Origin: Tubulanus polymorphus
Taxonomy: Eukaryota > Nemertea > Palaeonemertea > Tubulaniformes > Tubulanidae
Direction: 5' to 3'
DNA length: 64,000 nt
Assembly (NCBI RefSeq): GCF_964204645.1
Contig: NC_134030.1
Location: 2,395,855 to 2,459,854, forward strand
The stretch's first letter is position 1. Each line of letters opens with the position of its first letter. The notes beneath the pieces were generated by a model. The model saw nothing but the letters and a program-made list of their open reading frames with translations. It ran no database searches and was not told where the DNA came from. A program made the translations under genes and the position numbers. This document shows, in pieces, positions 47,094 to 59,732 of this stretch.

Positions 47094-47364
47094 GCAGGGG
47101 CGGATTTGATGGTGCTCTCGGGGATCCAGACCTCTTTCTTCCCGTTGAGGTTGTTCTTTGTGTCAAGACAAAAAATCTTTCTGCAAATTTGACACTCATT
47201 CTCTCAAAAAACTACAATCTTTCGGACGTATTTCTTCACAAATAAAACCAAGGGCGGAACCACGTGGAACCCCAGTAGAGGCTTTTAACTTCACTGCTTT
47301 AAACCAGAAATATGAATTTTCATCCGACCCTGTCTTCAAATTATTTTTTAAGATCCGCCCCTGC
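47094..47364. mobile_element. 271-bp inverted-repeat element in unit 2
   Basis: Ends GCAGGGGCGGAT and ATCCGCCCCTGC are perfect 12-bp inverted repeats. GTC borders it on both sides (47091-47093 and 47365-47367), a possible 3-bp duplication. CAGGGGCGGAT-type ends resemble hAT-like MITEs. It starts 43 bases after the stop codon, so it probably lies in the 3' untranslated region and supplies AATAAA inside it (about 47239) and just beyond (AAATAAAA near 47399). Confidence 0.75.
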
Positions 47365-48641
47365 GTCCATTGAATCATCGGATTAAATCAGCGATGATGA
47401 AATAAAATGTAATTAAAAAATCACTTTGTACAAATTTAAACTCTAAAAAAATCGAATTCTATTAAATCAAAAGATCATTAAATCGAAAAAAAACACGATT
47501 ATTAATCCGACCCTCACTATTTAAAGATCCTTGTCCGTGTATTTCTTATTCATTATAACGTGTAATTTAATTCAATAAATTGAAGCGAACAAAGTGAAAT
47601 AAAGGTTTTCGATTTAGTTGTATCTCAAACCTGTATTCTAAAAACACATCACGTAATTTCTACGAAATATGTCTTAAAGACGTGTCCTGGCCGTGTATCG
47701 GCGATCCCCCTTTGAACATACCCCATATCTGTTCACATCAAACACGACTAAACGAGGAAGTCAATTATGTTTCTCATTTACTGAATGTAATTATAACTAC
47801 GTATGAAGGATCACGTGATGGAGAACGGCGAACGCTTGAAACTCGTTTTGTCTTAGTTTACTGAACGGAAAGTCGTCATCATCATCAAATTCACGGACGG
47901 AAGGAGGCCTGGTGGTGGCCTATTGGTGTCCGGCTCGTTTGTTGATTAGTATTGGTTTAGGTGACAGGGTTTCCATAAAAAGCTCTCTCACTTAATGATA
48001 TTTCATTACAAATAATTGGTATATTTATTCATTACTAAAACAATAAATTGTTTATAGAGTTGATTAGTTGAATTTTATAAAAGTCTGATCAGTCATAATT
48101 AACAGTTTTGGCGTAGTTAATTTGATAAGTCATACACGCTTGATTTCTAGCCATTTTGTAGATTATCTACCAGGAGAAGGTTTTATTCGGTCCATAAATA
48201 CGAGTGTTATTCGTGTTGTTCGTGTTGTTCTGAAATGGTAAAGGAAGTGCTTGTGGCCCAAGGTGAACGTATCGGCAACCTCTATGGAGGTACCAGGATG
48301 AATCCCGCCGACATTGTACCACGTTGTATTAAGTCGAATTGAAAATCGCCTGCGGAGTATGCGGGAGTACTTGGCGTTAACGTCCGGCTTTTAGGGGTAA
48401 CTTGCGTAGGAAATTGTTTGATAAAAAGTATCCGTAACTTATAGAAGTTTAAAAGTTGCGCTATTGCTATCGCTGTTACTAATAGCCACCGGAATGGTGA
48501 CGGTTATTTCTTTTTTTTGTCGTGTAAATCGAATCGTGTACGATGACGGCAAACTGTAAGAAATTCAACACTGACTTTAAAAAATTCAACGCAAACTTTT
48601 GAAAAATTCATCTTGGTTATAGAATTAAAAACTAACTGTAC
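47365..48641. other. Conserved spacer of unit 2
   Basis: No gene seen. AATAAA-like signals lie near 47399 and 47573. The 60-codon frame at about 47.68-47.86 kb recurs in all units only because the spacer is duplicated; it has no known motif. The spacer also carries GTGTTATTCGTGTTGTTCGT near 48201-48220. Confidence 0.55.
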
Positions 48642-48992
48642 GATTGTGAGTTGGTTGTAAGATTGTGAGTTGATTGTAAGATTGTGAGTTGGTTGTAAGA
48701 TTGTGAGTTGGTTGTAAGATTGTGAGTTGGTTGTAAGATTGCGAGTTGATTGTAAGATTGTGAGTTGGTTGTAAGATTGTGAGTTGGTTGTAAGATTGTG
48801 AGTTGATTGTAAGATTGTGAGTTGGTTGTAAGATTGTGAGTTGGTTGTAAGATTGTGAGTTGGTTGTAAGATTGTGAGTTGGTTGTAAGATTGTGAGTTG
48901 ATTGTAAGATTGTGAGTTGATTATAAGATTGTGAGTTGATTATAAGATTGTGAGTTGGTTGTAAGATTGTGAGTTGGTTGTAAGATTGCGAG
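48642..48992. repeat. 19-bp minisatellite, 18 units plus 9 bp (unit 2)
   Basis: The unit is GATTGTGAGTTGGTTGTAA with G/A and T/C variants. Its length is exactly 18 x 19 + 9; the array always ends GATTGCGAG before TACGTTGTT. Confidence 0.95.
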
Positions 48993-49009
48993 TACGTTGT
49001 TAAAAATGC

Positions 49010-49860
49010 GATGTAGAGTTTTTGCTAGGATGGCGTTCCATAAACCCCCTCCCTTCCTAGAGCCTTTAGAACGCCTAGTTATAGCGCAGTACTGTATTGA
49101 ACGTAATAGTACTATGTGTACTGTCCAGTTATAGTTCGATCGCGGGATTTTCCCGATTCCTCGTATCGAAACCTCGCCTTTCCCGATTCCTAGTATACAT
49201 TCCATATTCGGCGCAAAGTTCAAGTTCAAGTTCCTCCTATCGAAACTTGCCACGTACCCCATATGATTAAATCAACGGCTTCTTCCCGAGAACTACAGCA
49301 GACAGAAAAATTTGTTAAAATCACATTGTGCCCTCTTTGTAAAGTATGTACGCTTTAAGTTTACCCCTCCCCTCCCCTGCACCCTTTTGCACAGAAACCT
49401 CCTCCCTTCTTAGATGCGAACGTATTTCCTAGAGCCTTGTGACGCCTGCGTATTTATGGCACAGTACTGCATTGAGCGTGACAGTACTGTGTACCTACGC
49501 GTGTATTGTGCAGCAGTATGTTACATATTAGCATCTACTACGATCGCGAGATTTCCCCAATTCTTCGTATCGAAACCTCGCCTTTCCCGATTACTCGTAT
49601 CGAAACCTCGCCTTTCCCGATTCCTCGTATCGAAACTTGCCACGTACCCCATATGATTAAATCAACGGCTTCTTCCCGAGACGCGATACGTTTTAAGACT
49701 CATTTCTGTGATTAAACAGCACGAAGTTTAAGATTAAGGTAAGATAATAGTTTGGACATTTTCGAAATATACACATTGGACAACGGCTCAATCTGTTTGA
49801 TATTTAAGCGGAAAGCTTTTTAGCCACTTCTTGTCCGTTCACTCAGTTTGACTGTCAGTA
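49010..49860 (+). promoter_or_regulatory. Upstream regulatory block of gene 3 (two modules)
   Basis: Retains module A (partial, 49010-49270) with palindromic CGGGATTTTCCCG, its kappaB-like core GGGATTTTCC at 49144-49153. Module B follows (about 49276-49690), with the 30-bp repeats near 49567-49640. TATTTAA is at 49801-49807. The stretch present in other units after the ATTTATAAC phrase (about 130 bp, including the hairpin site) is missing here. Confidence 0.4.
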
Positions 49861-50162
49861 CCGGTTCGGTGTGGTCAGACGGTATTAGTTTTAAACACAC
49901 TATGGACTGTTTTTATATTTGGTTTAGTGTTCATGTTGTAATTTATAACTACTGATTGTTACCTGAGATGCCTCGAGGTGTTACTATAACTACATGGTCT
50001 CCCGTGCAACGTTTTGATGCCCAATTTTGTTAATAATCAATTGTGCTAACTTCGTATATCGTTGATAATGAAAAGAAAAACAAGTTTTTCTGAACAATTT
50101 GATAAACGCAGGTCAACTGAACGAAATAACAGATCAAAAAATCGCATTCAATTAATTTCAGA

Positions 50163-50819
50163 ATGGAATATTTCCTTGGCGGTGTCGTAGCTGTGGTCGC
50201 AGCTCCTTTTGTTCTACCAGCGATTGGTTTTACAGCTGCTGGAATCACTGCTGGGTCCGCCGCTGCATCGATGATGTCAGCAGCTGCAGTGGCTAACGGT
50301 GGTGCAGTAGCTGCGGGAAGTACGGTAGCCGTTCTTCAGTCGGCTGGTGCAGCAGGTACGTATGATTCTGAAAATAATGCATATTAACCGTTACAATACC
50401 ATTTCAGACTGATTTAATGCTGATTTAGAAAATCGCGGAAATAAAAACTAGTCTGAAACGGTTTCTTATAGTTTCAACTTTAATAAGCAGGGTCCGATCT
50501 AAGGAATGAAATCCACTTGCCCGGGTGGCAATCATATCTGAAATTTCGCTTGTTCACAGACAGTCCGATTGGTGGCACTAGGATATAGTCAAAACTTTGA
50601 AAAACGTATACAAAACATTACCTCAGCAATAAAACCTCCGAAGTTCGAAATCGTCGTTTCTTTTGAGTGTGGAATTTATTACGTGAAGACATTTTGATTT
50701 TAATTTGATATGCATGTTTTTCAGGTCTTGGTTTAGCGGCTAATGCGGTGGCTGGTGTTACCGGTGCATCGGCTGTTAAAGCTGCAGAGCTTGCTCTGGA
50801 TATCGTGAATGGTGATTAG
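50163..50819 (+). CDS. IFI27/ISG12-like protein (gene 3, MEYF type)
   Basis: Exons 50163-50355 and 50725-50819, 95 residues, same splice sites and phase as gene 2. The protein differs from gene 2 by Ile4 to Phe. The intron is only 369 bp. Relative to the other units it lacks about 48 bases containing a GATTACTGTTTATAGTC ... CCTGAAGATGACC segment. It also has a shortened 5' flank, so this copy may differ in processing or expression. Family signature and predicted membrane character are as in gene 2. Confidence 0.93.
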
Positions 50820-50862
50820 TTTAAATGTCTAACACCTGTTATCTTTAACTAGTTTCCTTGTC

Positions 50863-51133
50863 GCAGGGGCGGATTTGATGGTGCTCTCGGGGATCCAGAC
50901 CTCTTTCTTCCCGTTGAGGTTGTTCTTTGTGTCAAGACAAAAAATCTTTCTGCAAATTTGACACTCATTCTCTCAAAAAACTACAATCTTTCGGACGTAT
51001 TTCTTCACAAATAAAACCAAGGGCGGAACCACGTGGAACCCCAGTAGAGGCTTTTAACTTCACTGCTTTAAACCAGAAATATGAATTTTCATCCGACCCT
51101 GTCTTCAAATTATTTTTTAAGATCCGCCCCTGC
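50863..51133. mobile_element. 271-bp inverted-repeat element in unit 3
   Basis: Same length, ends and position relative to the stop codon as in unit 2; the presence at an identical site shows it was inserted before the units were duplicated. Confidence 0.75.
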
Positions 51134-52406
51134 GTCCATTGAATCATCGGATTAAATCAGCGATGATGAAATAAAATGTAATTAAAAAATCACTTTGTAC
51201 AAATTTAAACTCTAAAAAAATCGAATTCTATTAAATCAAAAGATCATTAAATCGAAAAAAAACACGATTATTAATCCGACCCTCACTATTTAAAGATCCT
51301 TGTCCGTGTATTTCTTATTCATTATAACGTGTAATTTAATTCAATAAATTGAAGCAAACAAAGTGAAATAAAGGTTTTCGATTTAGTTGTATCTCAAACC
51401 TGTATTCTAAAAACACATCACGTAATTTCTACGAAATATGTTTTAAAAACGTGTCCTGGCCGTGTATCAGCGATCCCCCTTTGAACATACCCCATATCTG
51501 TTCACATCAAACACGACTAAACGAGGAAGTCAATTATGTTTCTCATTTACTGAATGTAATTATAACTACGTATGAAGGATCACGTGATGGAGAACGGCGA
51601 ACGCTTGAAACTCGTTTTGTCTTAGTTTACTGAACGGAAAGTCGTCATCATCATCAAATTCACGGACGGAAGGAGGCCTGGTGGTGGCCTATTGGTGTCC
51701 GGCTCGTTTGTTGATTAGTATTGGTTTAGGTGACAGGGTTTCCATAAAAAGCTCTCTCACTTTATGATATTTCATTACAAATAATTGGTATATTTATTCA
51801 TTACTAAAACAATAAATTGTTTATAGAGTTGATTAGTTGAATTTTATAAAAGTCTGATCAGTCATAATTAACAGTTTTGGCGTAGTTAATTTGATAAGTC
51901 ATACACGCTTGATTTCTAGCCATTTTGTAGATTATCTACCAGGAGAAGGTTTTATTCGGTCCATAAATACGAGTGTTATTCGTGTTGTTCGTGTTGTTCT
52001 GAAAAGGTAAAGGAAGTGCTTGTGGCCCAAGGTGAACGTATCGGCAACCTCTATGGAGGTACCAGGATGAATCCCGCCGACATTGTACCACGTTGTATTA
52101 AGTCGAATTGAAAATCGCCTGCGGAGTATGCGGGAGTACTTGGCGTTAACGTCCGGCTTTTAGGGGTAACTTGCGTAGGAAATTGTTTGATAAAAAGTAT
52201 CCGTAACTTATAGAAGTTTAAAAGTTGCGCTATTGCTATCGCTATTACTAATAGCCACCGGAATGGTGACGGTTATTTCTTTTTTTTGTCGTGTAAATCG
52301 AATCGTGTACGATGACGGCAAACTGTAAGAAATTCAACACTGACTTCAATTCAACGCAAACTTTTGAAAAATTCATCTTGGTTATAGAATTAAAAACTAA
52401 CTGTAC
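51134..52406. other. Conserved spacer of unit 3
   Basis: Nearly identical to the unit 2 spacer, with single-base changes such as GTATCAGCGATCC against GTATCGGCGATCC. No gene recognised. Confidence 0.55.
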
Positions 52407-52624
52407 GATTGTGAGTTGGTTGTAAGATTGTGAGTTGATTGTAAGATTGTGAGTTGGTTGTAAGATTGTGAGTTGATTGTAAGATTGTGAGTTGGTTGTA
52501 AGATTGTGAGTTGGTTGTAAGATTGTGAGTTGGTTGTAAGATAGCGAGTTGGTTGTAAGATTGTGAGTTGGTTGTAAGATTGTGAGTTGGTTGTAAGATT
52601 GTGAGTTGGTTGTAAGATTGCGAG
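52407..52624. repeat. 19-bp minisatellite, 11 units plus 9 bp (unit 3)
   Basis: The shortest of the five arrays; length is exactly 11 x 19 + 9. One unit reads GATAGCGAG. Confidence 0.95.
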
Positions 52625-52639
52625 TACGTTGTTAAAAAT

Positions 52640-53095
52640 GCGATGTAGAGTTTTTGCTAGGATGGCGTTCCATAAACCCCCTCCCTTCCTAGAGCCTTTA
52701 GAACGCCTAGTTATAGCGCAGTACTGTATTGAACGTAATAGTACTATGTGTACTGTCCAGTTATAGTTCGATCGCGGGATTTTCCCGATTCCTCGTATCG
52801 AAACCTCGCCTTTCCCGATTCCTCGTATCGAAACCTCGCCTTTCCCGATTCCTCGTATCGAAACTTGCCACGTACCCCATATGATTAAATCAACGGCTTC
52901 TTCCCGATACGCAATACGTTTTAAGACTCATTTCTGTGATTAAACAGCACGAAGTTTAAGATTAAGGTAAGATAAAAGTTTGGACATTTTCGAAATATAC
53001 ACATTGGACAACGGCTCAATCTGTTTGATATTTAAGCGGAGAGCTTTTTAGCCACTTCTTGTCCGTTCACTCAGTTTGACTGTCAGTACCGGTTC
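52640..53095 (+). promoter_or_regulatory. Upstream regulatory block of gene 4 (fused module)
   Basis: A single module starts like module A and ends like module B. The kappaB-like GGGATTTTCC at 52776-52785 runs directly into the 30-bp repeats (52786-52866). TATTTAA is at 53029-53035. The roughly 400-bp interval present in unit 3 is absent. Confidence 0.4.
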
Positions 53096-53522
53096 GGTGT
53101 GGTCAGACGGTATTAGTTTTAAACACACTATGGACTGTTTTTATATTTGGTTTAGTGTTCATGTTGTAATTTATAACATATTCTATGATTGTGGTGAATT
53201 TCACTGCTAAAATAATAATTCTCTGAATTTGTTTACCATCGTTGAATATGGAAATATGGACTGGACTGTCAAGCAATTCACATAAGCATCAATGGTTTCC
53301 CTGAACCCCTACTGATTGTTACCTGAGATGTCTCGAGGTGTTACTATAACTACATGGTCTCCCGTGCAACGTTTTGATGCCCAATTTTGTTAATAATCAA
53401 TTGTGCTAACTTCGTATATCGTTGATAATGAAAAGAAAAACAAGTTTTTCTGAACAATTTGATAAACGCAGGTCAACTGAACGAAATAACTGATCAAAAA
53501 ATCGCATTCAATTAATTTCAGA

Positions 53523-54227
53523 ATGGAATATTTCCTTGGCGGTGTCGTAGCTGTGGTCGCAGCTCCTTTTGTTCTACCAGCGATTGGTTTTACAGCTGCT
53601 GGAATCACTGCTGGGTCCGCCGCTGCATCGATGATGTCAGCAGCTGCAGTGGCTAACGGTGGTGCAGTAGCTGCGGGAAGTACGGTAGCCGTTCTTCAGT
53701 CGGCTGGTGCAGCAGGTACGTATGATTCTGAAAATAATGCATATTAACCGTTACAATACCATTTCAGACTGATTTAATGCTGTTTTAGAAAATCGCGGAA
53801 ATAAAAACTAGTCTGAAACGGTTTCTTATAGTTTCAACTTTTCGATTACTGTTTATAGTCAATTTTAGAATATTCCTGAAGATGACCTTAATAAGCAGGG
53901 TCCGATCTAAGGAATGAAATCCACTTGCCCGGGTGGCAAGCATATCTGAAATTTCGCTTGTTCACAGACAGTCCGATTGGTGGCACTAGGATATAGTCAA
54001 AACTTTGAAAAACGTATACAAAACATTACCTCAGCAATAAAACCTCCGAAGTTCGAAATCGTCGTTTCTTTTGAGTGTGGAATTTATTACGTGAAGACAT
54101 TTTGATTTTAATTTGATATGCATGTTTTTCAGGTCTTGGTTTAGCGGCTAATGCGGTGGCTGGTGTTACCGGTGCATCGGCTGTTAAAGCTGCAGAGCTT
54201 GCTCTGGATATCGTGAATGGTGATTAG
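53523..54227 (+). CDS. IFI27/ISG12-like protein (gene 4, MEYF type)
   Basis: Exons 53523-53715 and 54133-54227 with a 417-bp phase-1 intron encode 95 residues, identical in sequence to gene 3. Unlike gene 3 the intron is full length, so the MEYF coding form exists with two intron versions. The kappaB-like and TATA-like motifs lie about 750 and 490 bases upstream. Function by family analogy only. Confidence 0.93.
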
Positions 54228-54270
54228 TTTAAATGTCTAACACCTGTTATCTTTAACTAGTTTCCTTGTC

Positions 54271-54541
54271 GCAGGGGCGGATTTGATGGTGCTCTCGGGG
54301 ATCCAGACCTCTTTCTTCCCGTTGAGGTTGTTCTTTGTGTCAAGACAAAAAATCTTTCTGCAAATTTGACACTCATTCTCTCAAAAAACTACAATCTTTC
54401 GGACGTATTTCTTCACAAATAAAACCAAGGGCGGAACCACGTGGAACCCCAGTAGAGGCTTTTAACTTCACTGCTTTAAACCAGAAATATGAATTTTCAT
54501 CCGACCCTGTCTTCAAATTATTTTTTAAGATCCGCCCCTGC
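54271..54541. mobile_element. 271-bp inverted-repeat element in unit 4
   Basis: Perfect 12-bp terminal inverted repeats, 43 bases after the stop codon, as in the other units. Confidence 0.75.
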
Positions 54542-55820
54542 GTCCATTGAATCATCGGATTAAATCAGCGATGATGAAATAAAATGTAATTAAAAAATCA
54601 CTTTGTACAAATTTAAACTCTAAAAAAATCGAATTCTATTAAATCAAAAGATCATTAAATCGAAAAAAAACACGATTATTAATCCGACCCTCACTATTTA
54701 AAGATCCTTGTCCGTGTATTTCTTATTCATTATAACGTGTAATTTAATTCAATAAATTGAAGCGAACAAAGTGAAATAAAGGTTTTCGATTTAGTTGTAT
54801 CTCAAACCTGTATTCTAAAAACACATCACGTAATTTCTACGAAATATGTTTTAAAAACGTGTCCTGGCCGTGTATCAGCGATCCCCCTTTGAACATACCC
54901 CATATCTGTTCACATCAAACACGACTAAACGAGGAAGTCAATTATGTTTCTCATTTACTGAATGTAATTATAACTACGTATGAAGGATCACGTGATGGAG
55001 AACGGCGAACGCTTGAAACTCGTTTTGTCTTAGTTTACTGAACGGAAAGTCGTCATCATCATCAAATTCACGGACGGAAGGAGGCCTGGTGGTGGCCTAT
55101 TGGTGTCCGGCTCGTTTGTTGATTAGTATTGGTTTAGGTGACAGGGTTTCCATAAAAAGCTCTCTCACTTAATGATATTTCATTACAAATAATTGGTATA
55201 TTTATTCATTACTAAAACAATAAATTGTTTATAGAGTTGATTAGTTGAATTTTATAAAAGTCTGATCAGTCATAATTAACAGTTTTGGCGTAGTTAATTT
55301 GATAAGTCATACACGCTTGATTTCTAGCCATTTTGTAGATTATCTACCAGGAGAAGGTTTTATTCGGTCCATAAATACGAGTGTTATTCGTGTTGTTCGT
55401 GTTGTTCTGAAAAGGTAAAGGAAGTGCTTGTGGCCCAAGGTGAACGTATCGGCAACCTCTATGGAGGTACCAGGATGAATCCCGCCGACATTGTACCACG
55501 TTGTATTAAGTCGAATTGAAAATCGCCTGCGGAGTATGCGGGAGTACTTGGCGTTTACGTCCGGCTTTTAGGGGTAACTTGCGTAGGAAATTGTTTGATA
55601 AAAAGTATCCGTAACTTATAGAAGTTTAAAAGTTGCGCTATTGCTATCGCTATTACTAATAGCCACCGGAATGGTGACGGTTATTTCTTTTTTTTTTGTC
55701 GTGTAAATCGAATCGTGTACGATGACGGCAAACTGTAAGAAATTCAACACTGACTTTAAAAAATTCAACGCAAACTTTTGAAAAATTCATCTTGGTTATA
55801 GAATTAAAAACTAACTGTAC
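54542..55820. other. Conserved spacer of unit 4
   Basis: Same as other units except GCGTTTACGTCC for GCGTTAACGTCC (about 55551) and a longer T run near 55688. No gene recognised. Confidence 0.55.
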
Positions 55821-56247
55821 GATTGTGAGTTGGTTGTAAGATTGTGAGTTGGTTGTAAGATTGTGAGTTGGTTGTAAGATTGTGAGTTGGTTGTAAGATT
55901 GCGAGTTGGTTGTAAGATTGTGAGTTGGTTGTAAGATAGCGAGTTGGTTGTAAGATTGCGAGTTGGTTGTAAGATTGTGAGTTGGTTGTAAGATTGTGAG
56001 TTGATTGTAAGATTGTGAGTTGGTTGTAAGATTGTGAGTTGGTTGTAAGATTGTGAGTTGATTATAAGATTGTGAGTTGATTATAAGATTGTGAGTTGAT
56101 TATAAGATTGTGAGTTGGTTGTAAGATTGTGAGTTGGTTGTAAGATTGTGAGTTGGTTGTAAGATTGTGAGTTGGTTGTAAGATTGTGAGTTGGTTGTAA
56201 GATTGTGAGTTGGTTGTAAGATTGTGAGTTGGTTGTAAGATTGCGAG
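55821..56247. repeat. 19-bp minisatellite, 22 units plus 9 bp (unit 4)
   Basis: The longest array; exactly 22 x 19 + 9. It contains three consecutive GATTATAA variants also seen in units 2 and 6. Confidence 0.95.
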
Positions 56248-56262
56248 TACGTTGTTAAAAAT

Positions 56263-56718
56263 GCGATGTAGAGTTTTTGCTAGGATGGCGTTCCATAAAC
56301 CCCCTCCCTTCCTAGAGCCTTTAGAACGCCTAGTTATAGCGCAGTACTGTATTGAACGTAATAGTACTATGTGTACTGTCCAGTTATAGTTCGATCGCGG
56401 GATTTTCCCGATTCCTCGTATCGAAACCTCGCCTTTCCCGATTCCTCGTATCGAAACCTCGCCTTTCCCGATTCCTCGTATCGAAACTTGCCACGTACCC
56501 CATATGATTAAATCAACGGCTTCTTCCCGATACGCAATACGTTTTAAGACTCATTTCTGTGATTAAACAGCACGAAGTTTAAGATTAAGGTAAGATAAAA
56601 GTTTGGACATTTTCGAAATATACACATTGGACAACGGCTCAATCTGTTTGATATTTAAGCGGAGAGCTTTTTAGCCACTTCTTGTCCGTTCACTCAGTTT
56701 GACTGTCAGTACCGGTTC
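56263..56718 (+). promoter_or_regulatory. Upstream regulatory block of gene 5 (fused module)
   Basis: kappaB-like GGGATTTTCC at 56399-56408 is followed by the 30-bp repeats; TATTTAA is at 56652-56658. Confidence 0.4.
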
Positions 56719-57145
56719 GGTGTGGTCAGACGGTATTAGTTTTAAACACACTATGGACTGTTTTTATATTTGGTTTAGTGTTCATGTTGTAATTTATAAC
56801 ATATTCTATGATTGTGGTGAATTTCACTGCTAAAATAATAATTCTCTGAATTTGTTTACCATCGTTGAATATGGAAATATGGGCTGGACTGTCAAGCAAT
56901 TCACATAAGCATCAATGGTTTCCCTGAACCCCTACTGATTGTTACCTGAGATGCCTCGAGGTGTTACTATAACTACATGGTCTCCCGTGCAACGTTTTGA
57001 TGCCCAATTTTGTTAATAATCAATTGTGCTAACTTCGTATATCGTTGATAATGAAAAGAAAAACAAGTTTTTCTGAACAATTTGATAAACGCAGGTCAAC
57101 TGAACGAAATAACTGATCAAAAAATCGCATTCAATTAATTTCAGA

Positions 57146-57851
57146 ATGGAATATATCCTTGGCGGTGTCGTAGCTGTGGTCGCAGCTCCTTTTGTTCTAC
57201 CAGCGATTGGTTTTACAGCTGCTGGAATCACTGCTGGGTCCGCCGCTGCATCGATGATGTCAGCAGCTGCAGTGGCTAACGGTGGTGCAGTAGCTGCGGG
57301 AAGTACGGTAGCCGTTCTTCAGTCGGCTGGTGCAGCAGGTACGTATGATTCTGAAAATAATGCATATTAACCGTTACAATACCATTTCAGACTGATTTAA
57401 TGCTGTTTTAGAAAATCGCGGAAATAAAAACTAGTCTGAAACGGTTTCTTATAGTTTCAACTTTTCGATTACTCTTTATAGTCAATCTTAGATATATTCC
57501 TGAAGATGACCTTAATAAGCAGGGTCCGATCTAAGGAATGAAATCCACTTGCCCGGGTGGCAATCATATCTGAAATTTCGCTTGTTCACAGACAGTCCGA
57601 TTGGTGGCACTAGGATATAGTCAAAACTTTGAAAAACGTATACAAAACATTACCTCAGCAATAAAACCTCCGAAGTTCGAAATCGTCGTTTCTTTTGAGT
57701 GTGGAATTTATTACGTGAAGACATTTTGATTTTAATTTGATATGCATGTTTTTCAGGTCTTGGTTTAGCGGCTAATGCGGTGGCTGGTGTTACCGGTGCA
57801 TCGGCTGTTAAAGCTGCAGAGCTTGCTCTGGATATCGTGAATGGTGATTAG
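57146..57851 (+). CDS. IFI27/ISG12-like protein (gene 5, MEYI type)
   Basis: Exons 57146-57338 and 57757-57851 with a 418-bp phase-1 intron; 95 residues identical to gene 2 (Ile at position 4). It combines the gene 2 protein type with the fused upstream module of unit 4, a mosaic expected from recombination between units. Other properties as for gene 2. Confidence 0.93.
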
Positions 57852-57894
57852 TTTAAATGTCTAACACCTGTTATCTTTAACTAGTTTCCTTGTC

Positions 57895-58165
57895 GCAGGG
57901 GCGGATTTGATGGTGCTCTCGGGGATCCAGACCTCTTTCTTCCCGTTGAGGTTGTTCTTTGTGTCAAGACAAAAAATCTTTCTGCAAATTTGACACTCAT
58001 TCTCTCAAAAAACTACAATCTTTCGGACGTATTTCTTCACAAATAAAACCAAGGGCGGAACCACGTGGAACCCCAGTAGAGGCTTTTAACTTCACTGCTT
58101 TAAACCAGAAATATGAATTCTCATCCGACCCTGTCTTCAAATTATTTTTTAAGATCCGCCCCTGC
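57895..58165. mobile_element. 271-bp inverted-repeat element in unit 5
   Basis: Same element and position; one private change makes GAATTC out of GAATTT near 58118. Confidence 0.75.
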
Positions 58166-59442
58166 GTCCATTGAATCATCGGATTAAATCAGCGATGATG
58201 AAATAAAATGTAATTAAAAAATCACTTTGTACAAATTTAAACTCTAAAAAAATCGAATTCTATTAAATCAAAAGATCATTAAATCGAAAAAAAACACGAT
58301 TATTAATCCGACCCTCACTATTTAAAGATCCTTGTCCGTGTATTTCTTATTCATTATAACGTGTAATTTAATTCAATAAATTGAAGCAAACAAAGTGAAA
58401 TAAAGGTTTTCGATTTAGTTGTATCTCAAACCTGTATTCTAAAAACACATCACGTAATTTCTACGAAATATGTTTTAAAAACGTGTCCTGGCCGTGTATC
58501 AGCGATCTCCCTTTGAACATACCCCATATCTGTTCACATCAAACACGACTAAACGAGGAAGTCAATTATGTTTCTCATTTACTGAATGTAATTATAACTA
58601 CGTATGAAGGATCACGTGATGGAGAACGGCGAACGCTTGAAACTCGTTTTGTCTTAGTTTACTGAACGGAAAGTCGTCATCATCATCAAATTCACGGACG
58701 GAAGGAGGCCTGGTGGTGGCCTATTGGTGTCCGGCTCGTTTGTTGATTAGTATTGGTTTAGGTGACAGGGTTTCCATAAAAAGCTCTCTCACTTAATGAT
58801 ATTTCATTACAAATAATTGGTATATTTATTCATTACTAAAACAATAAATTGTTTATAGAGTTGATTAGTTGAATTTTATAAAAGTCTGATCAGTCATAAT
58901 TAACAGTTTTGGCGTAGTTAATTTGATAAGTCATACACGCTTGATTTCTAGCCATTTTGTAGATTATCTACCAGGAGAAGGTTTTATTCGGTCCATAAAT
59001 ACGAGTGTTATTCGTGTTGTTCGTGTTGTTCTGAAAAGGTAAAGGAAGTGCTTGTGGCCCAAGGTGAACGTATCGGCAACCTCTATGGAGGTACCAGGAT
59101 GAATCCCGCCGACATTGTACCACGTTGTATTAAGTCGAATTGAAAATCGCCTGCGGAGTATGCGGGAGTACTTGGCGTTAACGTCCGGCTTTTAGGGGTA
59201 ACTTGCGTAGGAAATTGTTTGATAAAAAGTATCCGTAACTTATAGAAGTTTAAAAGTTGCGCTATTGCTATCGCTATTACTAATAGCCACCGGAATGGTG
59301 ACGGTTATTTCTTTTTTTTGTCGTGTAAATCGAATCGTGTACGATGACGGCAAACTGTAAGAAATTCAACACTGACTTTAAAAAATTCAACGCAAACTTT
59401 TGAAAAATTCATCTTGGTTATAGAATTAAAAACTAACTGTAC
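58166..59442. other. Conserved spacer of unit 5
   Basis: Nearly identical to the other spacers; GATCTCCC replaces GATCCCCC near 58504. No gene recognised. Confidence 0.55.
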
Positions 59443-59717
59443 GATTGTGAGTTGGTTGTAAGATTGTGAGTTGATTGTAAGATTGTGAGTTGGTTGTAAG
59501 ATTGTGAGTTGATTGTAAGATTGTGAGTTGGTTGTAAGATTGTGAGTTGGTTGTAAGATTGTGAGTTGATTGTAAGATTGTGAGTTGATTGTAAGATTGT
59601 GAGTTGGTTGTAAGATTGTGAGTTGGTTGTAAGATAGCGAGTTGGTTGTAAGATTGTGAGTTGGTTGTAAGATTGTGAGTTGGTTGTAAGATTGTGAGTT
59701 GGTTGTAAGATTGCGAG
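59443..59717. repeat. 19-bp minisatellite, 14 units plus 9 bp (unit 5)
   Basis: Exactly 14 x 19 + 9. It shares the GATAGCGAG variant near its right end with unit 3. Confidence 0.95.
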
Positions 59718-59732
59718 TACGTTGTTAAAAAT

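Noticed and set aside
47158-47373. 71-codon plus-strand and 60-codon minus-strand frames found in all five units
   Set aside because: Both lie inside the 271-bp inverted-repeat element; identity between units reflects recent duplication rather than coding constraint.
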